From Neocallimastix lanati (nom. inval.) (Eukaryota; Neocallimastigomycota; Neocallimastigomycetes; Neocallimastigales; Neocallimastigaceae), in NCBI GenBank assembly GCA_016946835.1, contig JACVTC010000015.1:1236501-1300500 (forward strand): a DNA stretch of 64,000 bases, read 5' to 3'. The translations under genes and the position numbers were made by a program. This document shows positions 53,441-64,000 of the stretch, piece after piece. Numbering within the stretch: the stretch's first letter is position 1; the number at the start of each line of letters is the position of its first letter. The notes under the pieces were generated by a model. The model saw nothing but the letters and a program-made list of their open reading frames with translations, had not been told where the DNA came from and did no database searches.

Positions 53441-55836
53441 ATTATTTATTATAATTTTCATGTTTTAGTTACAGTAATTTATTATTTTCTCCTATTAATT
53501 ACTCTAATTATATAGTTTCATTCTTATAATCAGCAATTATCTTTAATTTATTATTATATTTTTAGACTTTGGGATTAATTAAACTTTATTTACAAATATA
53601 TATATATTTTATATAATATATAATATCTTCAATAGTAGAATTATAAATCCTTTATTAATTTTAAGAAAAAAATTTTTAAATAAAAAGTTTTTTTCTTAAG
53701 GAATATTAAATAATAAACAATATAAATAAATAAATAATAAATATAAATAAGCATTGTAAATAAATCAATATTAAATATTAAATATTAAATATTAAATATT
53801 AAATATTAATAAATAATGTATAATAAATAAAAATTAAAAAAAAAAAAAGAATATAGACGAGAAAAAGTATTATTTAGATATTAAAACTTAATATATTTCT
53901 TAGTAGTATTTTATCTCATTCTTCTTAATCAAGAATTTCTTTGATTGAATCAAATATATATATATTATACATTAAAAGTAGTAAAAATTTTCTTTTCTTT
54001 TTTTTTTTTGTTTTTTTTTTTGTTCATTTTTATTTAAAATTTATTAAATCGCATAAAACAATAAGGTAATAATAATAATAATAATTAGTTATAATAATAA
54101 TAATTATTATAACTAATTATTATTATAACTAAAGTTATCTTTCTTTTTTTCTTTTTTTACTTTTCTGTTCTTTCTTTTGAAGAAAAAAAAATTTTAATAT
54201 ATTAAAAAAAAAATCAATAATTAATAAAAATATGAAAAATATAAACAAGTAAGGATATAAACTATATTAATAAATTACCAATATTTATTATTTATTTATT
54301 CATTTAAAAGAATAATTTAAAAAAAAAATATTAATAACAAAATAATCGAAATAATATTATAATGATAATAATTTTTTTCTTATATTATTGTTTTATTAGT
54401 TATTTAATTTTATTTTATTTTATTTTTTTTAATTATTTAATATAAATTATTTAATAATAATAATATTAATATTTTATTTTATAATTAAAAAGAAATTTTC
54501 TTTTCCCAAAAGACTTGATTAATCCCTCCTTTTTATGATAAAATTATTAATTTTATATACATATATTCTTAATAATTGATATGGTTATAAATAATAAAAA
54601 AAAAAGTTTTAATTATATATATATTTTTTAAAATTAAAAAAAGATTAATTTTATTAAAATATTATTATATTGATAATACGAAAATAGAATTAAAAATTAT
54701 TATTTCAATAAGGTATGATAATTATAATATTAACAAATTCATTTTGTTAATTTATCATTAAAATATTTTTTTTTATTAATATAATTATAATTATATTTTA
54801 TCATTAGTACTACCAATTATTTTATTATTAGTACTACTACCATTATTATAATTATAATTATTTTATTATTTTATTATTTTATTATTAGTACTACCATTAT
54901 TATAATTATTATAATTATTTGTTTATAACCATTAATTTTTATTTTTATTTTATAATTAGTTAATTCTATTATATAAATTTATAATAATTACATTAATTAA
55001 CATTATTTTATAATTTTATTATTAATGAAACTATTACTGAATATTCTATTATTGAATTATTTCATTTATATTTATTATTAAAATGTTGAGTTTTTTTTAA
55101 ATATTATTTATATTTTATAATATAACTTTTTAATAACGACCCAGACAATAAAAAATATATATATTATTTATGTAATTAAATTAAATTAAATGTAAATTAT
55201 TGTTAAAATAAAAAATAAAAAAATAACAAAACTTTTTTTTTATTTAACTTTTAATTATTTACAATAAATTTGTTTGTGTAATGTAAATAACTTTATTATT
55301 ATTTATAATAAAAACTAAAAAAAAATAAAAATTAAATTAATTTTAAATTAATTTGAATATTTATTAAAATATAAAATGTTCCTATTGGTTATAAGAAATA
55401 CACATAATAAATTAAAAAAAATTCAATTAAAGGAAATGAAAAAAATGAAAATAATAATAAAATTGAAAATAATAATAATAAAATGATATATCATGAATTA
55501 TTTTTATATTATATTTAATTTATTTAATATAGTTAAATTACTATTATATTTACTCTTAATAAAAAGTGATGAATCATGAAATATTAGATATATAAATATA
55601 TAATATTGGTGATTTATTTATATCCTATTTATTCATACATTGATCTCATTGAATATTTTATTTACATACTTATATATCCATTCATTCATTTATTACTAAA
55701 TTTTTTTAATATTCAAATATTTATCATTTATTATTTAATAAATTATTATAATTAAATTATTTATTCTTTCAATTATTTGTTATTCAATTACTTATTTATT
55801 ATTATTACATATTATTTAATAAAAATTAATACTTTC

Positions 55837-55851
55837 AAAATTAAATTTAAA
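55837..55851 (-). terminator. Pol III terminator of tRNA-Arg (candidate)
   Basis: The minus strand just 3' of the tRNA reads GTTTAAATTTAATTTT; the run of four T is the first that could stop Pol III. Confidence 0.5.
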
Positions 55852-55925
55852 CACTCACGGCGGGACTTGAACCCGCAATCTTCAGATTAGAAGTCTGACG
55901 CCCTATCCGATTAGGCTACCCGAGC
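55852..55925 (-). tRNA. tRNA-Arg (UCU)
   Basis: Minus strand, 74 nt. Acceptor GCTCGGG with CGTGAGT (one mismatch and G-U pairs), D arm GCC..GGGC, anticodon stem TCAGA/TCTGA, loop CTTCTAA (anticodon UCU) and T arm GCGGG-TTCAAGT-CCCGC. No encoded CCA. Retroelement-derived DNA lies upstream of it. Confidence 0.93.
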
Positions 55926-55993
55926 TTTTGTTGATTTTAAAAAATTATTGCAAAATTATGAATCAACTCTTAGTACAATCTATAGATTTTTTT

Positions 55994-56310
55994 GTCACGA
56001 ATACTAGTGGATTCAAGGTTAAAATTCATTATCAGATCAATTGAAATTTAATTTCGTTATTGACAAAATTTATTTTAATTCGATTTTAATTATAAAAATA
56101 AATATTAGAAACATTAAATAATCAGAAGCCAAAGGGTTTGGACTTATTTATTAAAGATAATTTGAATTTAATTTAACCCTTAAGAATTTAATAAAAATAA
56201 CTTGAAGAAAAACAACGACAACTCAACAAATAATGGAAATATTATATTGACATTCCAACTAAAATTATATTCATTGGAAAGCTACGGACGAGAACTACAA
56301 CATACGTTAA
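55994..56310. repeat. Ancient direct repeat, left copy (probable eroded LTR)
   Basis: Shares scattered blocks with 60538-60810 in the same order and orientation: GTCACGAATACTAGTGGATT against GTCATGAATATTACTGGATT, AACCCTTAAGAA, and CTAAAATTATATTCATTGGA against CTAAAATTATATTCATTTGA. The 4.5-kb spacing suggests the LTR pair of an old element. Confidence 0.6.
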
Positions 56311-58140
56311 AATCAACCTTATTGGACAACTAGATAACGAGATGTTGGACTTTAAAGATATTCTAAATATAAAAAAATAATTTAATTATTTAATTAAGAC
56401 CCTAAATTATTAATTAAGAAATTAATATTAGATAATTCTCTTAACTTGGAATTTATATTATTAATTTTTATTATTAATTAAAAATACAGAATTAGTTATT
56501 AGTAATAGTTTTATAATATTTTAAATAAGTTTATAAGTTTTATTTATTTTATTATAATATTTTTATTCAATTATTTTCTAAAAGATTCTAAGGAATTCTT
56601 TATCATTCTATAGATTTCCGAAAGAGAAATTTTAATTAGTTTTAATATTTTGTTTTTATATTTATTATTAAATTAGTTTTAGTATTAAATTGTTTTATGA
56701 ATAATTATATAGTTATTGTATTAAAAGATTCTTATCAATATTATTTTATTATTATAATTTATATAGTTTATATACATGGATGAATATATTAAGAATAGAA
56801 TGTATTATTTAATTATATTGTTAATTATTATTTTAATTTAGTATTAAAAGGATTTGAAATTCCATATTTTGAATTCTTTGTAAGATTATTAACTCATAAC
56901 CTGTTAACATAAAGTTAATGAATTAATTATAACAATAAATAATTCTTTATATTGATCTTAGTTAAAATTTATTATTAATATATATATTAAATAAAGTTCT
57001 AATAAAACATAAATCTTAAATATTGAAATCTTAATTATAAAACTCTGTGTGTGTTATTTATTATTTAAATTTAATTAAATTGTATAATTAATAAAAGCAT
57101 CTTGACCTGACCAATTTAACCCAAACTAGGAAAGATATAGCAAGAATCTTACCTAATCAATCAATATAACTTTACATTTTTGTCAAAGTTTTAAGATAAT
57201 TTGGTCTTAACGATTATATCAAGATGCCAAATTATAATAATTAATCAATAATTTAAATTTATTTTTATTTAAAACATATTGTTATTAGTAATAAAATAAG
57301 TTGTTATTTAAAATATAAAATTTATTTAATCTTAATAATATTTTATTACATTATTATTATATATAATTATTATTATAATTTAAATTATAATAATCCTACA
57401 AAAGATTAATCAAAAGATTTAAACATGTATTTATATAAATTAATTAATTATTAAAATATTAATATGAATATGAATATGTAATAGTATTAATGTATGTTTG
57501 ATATTGATAATAATATAAATATTTAATATAAATAAAATATAAGAATCTAATATAGCTAAATATTATATTTTATAATTAAAATAATATGTAAAGATTTTTA
57601 TAATATTTTATAATTAATAAAATATTAAGATATCTTATTTATTAATATTCTCAGAATTATTAGGCCTAAGATAATTCTTTAAATATTAATTAAGAATTTA
57701 TATTAATCATTAATTATTTAAATATACATATTATTTATAATTAAATTAATAATATTTTTAACTATTGAAATGTAAATAAGTGAAATTATGATTTCAATTC
57801 AGTTTTAATTTCAACATTTTATTCTAACCAAAACTAAATCAAATTATTGAATTGATAATTATCCATAAAATTAAAAATTCTAATTTTTTAGGAAAAAATC
57901 TATTTTAATTAAAACTTAATTTAAAAATATCTCTATACCAACTAAAAATTGAAAAGCTCGTGAGAAGAAAAATTTTATAATAAATTACACTTTAATTATA
58001 AACAAAATTCATCTTTTAAATAATTAAATAAATAAAAGTTTATTATAAAACCTATTTTATTTTCTTTAAAAACATTTTTATTTATTATTTTTTTTTTATG
58101 AGTGTTAATAATTTCAACAATTTTTCATAATTTTGAAATA
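56311..58140. other. AT-rich DNA, probably eroded retroelement
   Basis: No open gene. It holds the 9-bp inverted repeat at 57097-57227 described separately and plain A/T-rich sequence. Confidence 0.55.
57097..57227. repeat. 9-bp inverted repeat flanking about 113 bp
   Basis: GCATCTTGA (57097-57105) and TCAAGATGC (57219-57227) are perfect inverted copies. GCATCTTGA is also the polypurine-tract/LTR junction of element 3, so this may be two element ends facing each other. Confidence 0.55.
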
Positions 58141-58142
58141 CT

Positions 58143-58182
58143 TAATTGGCACTTCCAACCCTATGTTGGATCACGCCAATTA
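58143..58182 (+). other. Two-tier hairpin
   Basis: TAATTGGC (58143-58150) pairs perfectly with GCCAATTA (58175-58182). Inside it TCCAAC (58154-58159) pairs with GTTGGA (58165-58170) around the loop CCTAT. It contains TAATTGGCACT, also found upstream of element 5's gene. Likely a retroelement leader structure. Confidence 0.6.
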
Positions 58183-59000
58183 TTAGAGCATTTCATTTTT
58201 GAAACGTGTCTGATAGAAATAGTATAAAATAATAAAAATACTATTTAAAAAAATTATTAATATATATTTATTATTAAAAAAAATTATTTTTATATAATGA
58301 ATCTTAAAATATATTATTAAATATAATTCATTATTAAGAATTATTAAAATATATAATTAAATAATAATATTAACGCTATTAAAATAATTTATGATCATAT
58401 AGTAAAATTAGTTATATTAATTAGAATATAGGTTGAATGTTTAATTATAAGTTGAAATGTTATTGTTAATATAGTTTTAGATAATATTGAATAATATGAA
58501 TTAATAGTTATAAGCGAAGAGTTATGAATATTTGTATTTATTAATTAGTTTAGCGTTTCGAGAAATAATACTTATAAAATTAGTTTAAAATATAATAATG
58601 AAAATAATCAATAAATAAATATTTTTAAATATATAATTATAATAATAGGTATGTGTTTTTCATAATAAAACTACTATATAAAATAATAAATAAAAATAAT
58701 AAATAAATAAAAAGGAAATATAATTATTATAATATAATATTCTTGGAATAATTTTCTTTTGCATAAACGTTCAACTAACATATACGGCATTTAATAAAAT
58801 ACTATATCATTTGGTACAAGATATAATAAAATATATGAAACGACTAGAAGACGTAAATGAAACCCGAAAAAATAATAAAATAAAAATATATATAATACCT
58901 TTATTTTTATATATATAAAACTATAAATATTTAATAAGTAATTATAAAATAAGATCATTAATAATAATTACAATAATAATGTAGTATTCGTTATTACAAT

Positions 59001-59757
59001 GATGTAAATTCATGGTTGAAAGATTTTTAAAAGGTTATGAAAATATAAACAACCAAGAAAGACAATTTGTATACTTAAAACATGGTGTTAAAGAAGAAAT
59101 TAAAAAGTGTTATAAATTATTTAAAGAATAGAAATAATAAAAAATATCTTAATTTCTTGTAAAATTAAATAATTTTACAAGAAATTAAGATTGCAATTAA
59201 AACTTATTTTAGATATCAAACCAGGTGACAAATGTTGGGAATTAAAAAAACATTTAAAATAAAATCTGGAGTAAACAATTAAACTATTTTATTTTTAAAT
59301 ATCTAGAGAAATATCAGGTGAAACGAATACTAAAAAAAAAAAAATTTTAAATTCGTGCTTTTATTAATCAATTAGTTAATAATAAGTAATTTGATATATT
59401 ACAAAATTAATTAATTAATAATTTATAAATTTTATTTTAATAAATTAAAACAAATTTTTTATAAAACATTTTTACTTATTATTAATTTTCAGTGTTGCCT
59501 ATTGTTTTACTAATAAGTGCTTCACCACTTTACGTCAGGACTTGGATGAGAATTACAAAAAAGTTAACGTTGATGATTATATTGAAGCAATTAAATCTAG
59601 AATTTACTCTTGTATGTTTAGTCTTAGAGAAAGAATGTCAGAATGTCAGAGTCTTGAAGATGCAATAAACCATTCTGAAAGAGCTGGAAAAATCGAGAAA
59701 ATACTTATTATAACTGAAAATATAAGAATAACTCAAGAAATGGAAATTACTATATAA
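59001..59757 (+). pseudogene. Degenerate Ty3 gag relic
   Basis: Broken frames match element 4 gag in order. DVNSWLKDF (59001) resembles DVDTWINDL. A stretch near 59038-59130 resembles YDIVEPRKIFIWVL. CFTTLRQDLDENYKKVNVDD and YIEAIKSRIYSCMFSLRERM (59518-59650) match RQQFVSVKDYINAIKTRMYP. Several stops and an AT-rich insertion interrupt it; the zinc knuckle is gone. The last part is still open for about 70 codons from 59542. Confidence 0.7.
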
Positions 59758-59937
59758 ACACCTGTGGAAATAATTTACTATCAGTTAAATAGTTTTAATG
59801 GTAATTTTTACTCAGTTTAACACGAATTCAAACAAACGATATAACACTGAAACTAAGAAAGAATATAAGGGAAATAATAAATCTTAACAGAATAAATAAG
59901 AGAAAAAACAACAGCAAAAAAAAAAAAAAAAAAAGCT

Positions 59938-59980
59938 ACATGGGACGAAATCTTATCTAAAGTGGAGACATCTTGATGCG
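59938..59980 (+). other. Relic of integrase end and polypurine/LTR junction
   Basis: Codons ACA TGG GAC GAA ATC TTA TCT read TWDEILS, as in WDEILPSALW of integrase 1. They are followed by GTGGAGACATCTTGATGCG, which resembles the GGGGGCATCT-TGATA junction of element 3. It marks the 3' end of the relic element. Confidence 0.5.
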
Positions 59981-60537
59981 TGACGCGTATAAATATTATA
60001 ATTTAGTAAAATATTATAGTTAAATTGTATGTAATAGCATGATTAACTATATAATAATTTATAATAATATATATTAATTTTATTAAAGGGATTCTTGAAA
60101 TATTATAAATTATAGAGTGAATTGTAGAATTCATAAAGTAGTTTAAAAGAATAAAATTATAATTTATAATAATAATTATATATATTAATATATTGATGAC
60201 ATGTATATTAATTAGTAATGATAGTTTATAATTAGAAAATATAAATTATTAATATTAAGAGTTTCTAATTATATTTGATGATAATAATGTATAATAATTG
60301 TATAACGAATAAATTAATAAACAAATAAAATAAGAAATCATTTAAATAGTTTAATATAGAATATTATTATTTAGTGTTATTATATTATATATTTATTAAA
60401 ATATATTATTTTGTCAACTTTCCCTACTGTCAATCCTAAGTATAAATAAAATATTTAGGTACTTTAAGGCATAGTGAATCATCATTTGAATATTTAAAGA
60501 TTTTCGAAAGAGATTATCTGGGTAATGAACGAAAAAT

Positions 60538-60810
60538 GTCATGAATATTACTGGATTTATAATTGAAATTCAAAAGTAGATCAATCGAAATCATTTCGTT
60601 GTTGATAATTTAACAATTTTATTTTAAAATTCCTTTTTTTTTATTATAAAAATAAATACGAATTTAATTTAATTTAAACTAACCCTTAAGAAATTGACAA
60701 AAATAAATTAAAGAAAAAGATAACTACAAATAATGAAAATTTCCCATTAATTTAAAGCTAAAATTATATTCATTTGAATGTTACGCTGGAGATCTATAAC
60801 ATATATTAAT
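60538..60810. repeat. Ancient direct repeat, right copy
   Basis: Partner of 55994-56310; see that entry. Confidence 0.6.
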
Positions 60811-63669
60811 TTTATTATGTTTGACTATTAATTTCTATATATAGTTAAATTTATTTTTAGTTGGATTGCTTTATAATTGATTAGAAAGTTTATTTAAACC
60901 AAATATAAATTCAATCATAAAATTTACTAACATGTATAAATAAACCATGTAATTGAATCGGTATCGCACTAGTATTACTATCAACGTAATTTGTATTAAC
61001 AAAAATATTTTATTATTAAATAAAAAATAAATAATTAAAATAATAAATTATAAATATTTAGTGTAAACCTAACCTTTCTATTAAGGGATAGAGTAAATAG
61101 TGTTGTGCTATATTATTTTAAGTGTTGAATTAATATTATTTAATAGAGAATAATAAAACTTTTCTTTGTACAAAAAAGATTTGATAGAAAAACCTAGAAA
61201 TTATTAACCTAAAAATAAAAATTTTATAATATTATCAATTTGTTTATTTAATAAAGTTTTTAAAACTTTATAAAAATAAAAAAAAAAAAAATTTTAATTA
61301 TAGGTATATTAAAAAAAATTGTAATAAAGTATACTGTTTGTGTTTCTATTATATTTTAATATTATATACTAAAGTTAATCCTGTGGATTTGTATTATTCA
61401 AATTTTTCTTGGCTAGTTGGATTAGGGTAGGCTTTGTTTTTAAACCATCCTTTTAATATCTTTATTACTTCAGAAGGATGATTTGGCGTTTTTTGCTCAT
61501 TATATTTCTAAATTTAATTGAAAATGAGCTATTAATTTTTTTAATTTTTTTTTATTTTATTTTAATTTTTTTTATAACTTTTAAATTAACTAACCTAATA
61601 AATAAGTTGAAATAATAAGAAGAAAATTAGTAATAAAAAATAAAAAAAAAAAAAACACATTATTACTTCGATCTAAATATTTATTTTTACATTTTTACTT
61701 TTTGAAAAAATATTTATAATTTTTTTAATTTTTTTTAATAGTTTATACATTTTTTATTTCAATATTTTCATTATTTTGAATGAATGATACTAGGGTTAGG
61801 GTATGAATACTTTGAATTTCTTTTTTCCTATTATCTTTCTTTGGAATTGGTTTTCTTAATATTTGAAACTAATCTAATATTATAGGTTTTCTAATTTTTC
61901 TTTTTTAAATTTTAATTAATGTTTTGCTTTGTATACTCTCTTTCTTTTACTTTCGAAGTATTAGAAGGTAAAGTGAAGGGTATGATATCTTTTAGATTAA
62001 CAGTTAATAGAGCAAATATCTTTTTTTTTTAAATCAGTATCATTGCAAAGAATATTAGGAATATTCATTATATTATTTAATAGTTTAGTATGATCAAGTG
62101 CTTTATTTATACCTGTAACAGTTACAGAAAGGAATCGGTGCTTTTTATTGTAACTGAAAGAAAGGGTGTTTAACACATCAGATCAGTGTAATTTAAAAAA
62201 AAAAAAGTAATTTGAAAATTTGTTTTTATGGAAATAAGTTTTATTAATATTTAAAAATTTAATAAAATATTATTTAACAGATATAATATTACAAATTACT
62301 TGTAAGTTATTTAATAAATTAATTACGTTTTAATTAATTAAAAGTAATTAGGTAGTTAGGGTTAGGACTATTTATTAAAAGTAATTAACTTAAATCTTAA
62401 TTTATTAACTTACAAGTAATTTAATTTCTTTATCGGCAATAGGAGAAGAGGATAGAGATTGAATTATGTCGGAGGAATGATTTATTTCATTGGAATCATT
62501 ATTTTTTAAGGATACATCAATTCTAAAGTCATTTTTCCTTTGTATTTCTTTCAAAGAATTTTAGGATTTATTTTCAAAATTTATATTATATAATCATAAA
62601 GCCAATGGTCATGAATGGCTCTGACTTTACCGTGTTAAGGTTCAGGGAAAATTGTATAATTAGGAATAGTAAAACAATACAAATCATTATATATAACCCC
62701 TATCATTATTCTGGAAGAGAAAATCATTGAAAGTTCTAATCCTTATAATTTAAAAAAAATCTCAACTGTATGAGATATTTTTGAGATGTAAAATTGAAAT
62801 CTTGAAATTGCAAGAGTGAGATTTAAAATTACAATTTTAGTTGAAAATAGAAAATAATGAGTTATTTAACACTTAAACAAAATGAAAATTAACTCTGTTT
62901 GTTGAAATAATAATAATTGGCTTGATAAATTAATGATAACAATACAAAAATAGTTTTTTAATAACTTCAATAAAGAATTTGTTAATAGAATTATTAGGGT
63001 TAGGTAACCCTAAGATTTTATATTGAATTCAATATTAAGATACAGTAAAGATATTATAATAATTTTGTACAAATAAGCGAAAATTGCCATAAGAAGAATA
63101 TCTCATTTGAATTGAAATATAATTAATCTTAAACCTTAGTAAACAGTTAAATTTAAAACTTTTTTTATTATAATAGATTTAATTTATAATATAATAAATT
63201 TTAAATTCAAGAAAAAACGAAAATTCTATTACCACAATTGATATATGATATTTATAAAGCATCAATATCAATATTTATTTTATTTTATATAGACGATAAC
63301 AGTAGGGAGTAATTGACAAATATATTCTAATATTATATAGAATATACACAGTAATAATACCCAATCTTTAATATTTATTTTATTCATTTATTATTATTCA
63401 TCAATATAAAATATTTATTAACTAGTTAAAATATAATAAAATCATTCAATAAAACATTATAAATCACTAAAATCTCTCATATAATTAATATAAACTATAT
63501 ATAAAACTAAACTATATTAATAAATATGCTTATGGGTTAAATTATTAATAAAAATAAAATTATATAAAAGAACTGTTCTTAGAAATATTATTTACTAACT
63601 ATATATATTATTACTAAATTATCCAATAATATTTCATTAAATAATTTCTAACCTAACCTTTACTAAATT
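60811..63669. other. AT-rich DNA without recognisable genes
   Basis: No coding region or RNA gene that I can support. A few less AT-rich stretches (for example 62600-62650) have no open frame of note. Confidence 0.65.
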
Positions 63670-63951
63670 ATGGTTTTTATGATAGTACCGGATCATCCTT
63701 ACATTAAAATTCAACGAAGGAGGGTCGGTGTAACACTCGCCCGTCCGCCTCCAGAGCGGAAGGTTAAGTATTCGAAGATAAAGCTAGAAAGGAAGTTAAA
63801 ATCTACAGCAAGAATAACTAACCTTGTAAATCAGGTTATAGAAAACCAGAAAATTAGAGATACGGTATACGAATTAACCAGACAATTCTACCATAAAAGA
63901 AGTATAGAATATATTGGCGATTACTATGATTATTTGATCGATGATAGGTGA
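63670..63951 (+). CDS. Unidentified ORF, possibly a first exon
   Basis: 93 codons from ATG, less AT-rich than its surroundings, with a normal residue mix: an Arg/Pro-rich start (RRRVGVTLARPPPERKVKYS) and a helical, Lys-rich middle ending YIGDYYDYLIDDR. The apparent stop TGA overlaps GATAG|GTGAGC, which could be a splice donor, so the gene may continue past the window edge. Family not recognised. The stretch CCGCCTCCAGAGCGG inside it can fold like a tRNA anticodon arm but the rest of a cloverleaf is missing. Confidence 0.35.
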   Translation: MVFMIVPDHPYIKIQRRRVGVTLARPPPERKVKYSKIKLERKLKSTARITNLVNQVIENQKIRDTVYELTRQFYHKRSIEYIGDYYDYLIDDR

Positions 63952-64000
63952 GCAGATTAAGATCAAAAACCAAAAGAATAAAATTATCGATAATCCTACG

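Larger units (their letters stand above)
50539..55851. other. Gene-poor AT-rich region
   Basis: No convincing gene. Two minisatellite arrays are listed separately; the rest is plain A/T-rich sequence and short AT repeats. Long frames across the arrays are repeat artefacts. Confidence 0.78.

Noticed and set aside
63715-63785. tRNA-Trp (CCA) on the plus strand
   Set aside because: Only the anticodon arm pairs; D, T and acceptor stems fail and the region is open reading frame.

Overview
The window looks like nuclear DNA of an anaerobic gut fungus (Neocallimastigomycota). Intergenic DNA is extremely A+T rich and full of homopolymer A/T runs and A/T microsatellites. Genes have short AT-rich GT..AG introns. 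The one clear enzyme gene is a GH74 xyloglucanase ending in three small cysteine-rich 'fungal dockerin' modules, which are typical of the cellulosomes of this phylum. tRNA genes lack an encoded CCA. The phylum assignment is inferred from these traits; no search was run.

Layout. 1-6373: gene-poor DNA with several minisatellites. 6374-9914 (-): four-exon GH74-dockerin gene. 9915-15793: gene-poor DNA with A/T arrays. 15794-23038: a closely spaced tRNA-Ser(UGA)/tRNA-Cys(GCA) pair, present twice, with Ty3-type LTR retrotransposon 1 (15976-22524, +) directly upstream of the first copy. 23056-41139: a stack of three more Ty3-type elements upstream of the second tRNA-Ser: element 2 (23056-30152, -), element 3 (30154-38255, +) and element 4 (38260-41139, +, truncated). 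41140-45140 (-): element 5, a chromodomain-bearing Ty3 element that has lost RT, RNase H and most of integrase by in-frame deletion. 45250-48700: tandem repeats and a duplicated gene fragment. 48740-50538 (-): three-exon gene for a membrane-anchored surface protein with a double-psi beta-barrel domain. 50539-55851: gene-poor DNA with minisatellites. 55852-55925 (-): tRNA-Arg(UCU). 55990-60830: eroded retroelement DNA with a recognisable gag relic. 63670-63951: an unassigned ORF that may be a first exon.

How the parts fit together. The tRNA-Ser and tRNA-Cys genes are 13 bp apart with no oligo-T terminator between them, so they are probably one RNA polymerase III unit with a single start upstream of tRNA-Ser. 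The junctions of elements 1, 2, 3 and (by reconstruction) 4 all lie 13-17 bp upstream of mature tRNA-Ser. Yeast Ty3 integrates at this kind of position. Target duplications and boundary overlaps order the stack: element 4 is oldest, then element 3 entered between tRNA and element 4, then element 2 entered the first bases of element 3. Elements 1, 3 and 4 share a gag-pol layout in which gag ends in a U UUA AAY slippery heptamer, an 8-nt spacer and a GGGAG..CUCCC hairpin, with pol in the -1 frame. Element 3 also has a long leader with three tandem hairpins whose outer stems covary. These three observations (the tRNA-anchored stack, the frameshift cassette and the covarying hairpins) are the main candidates for something not yet described.
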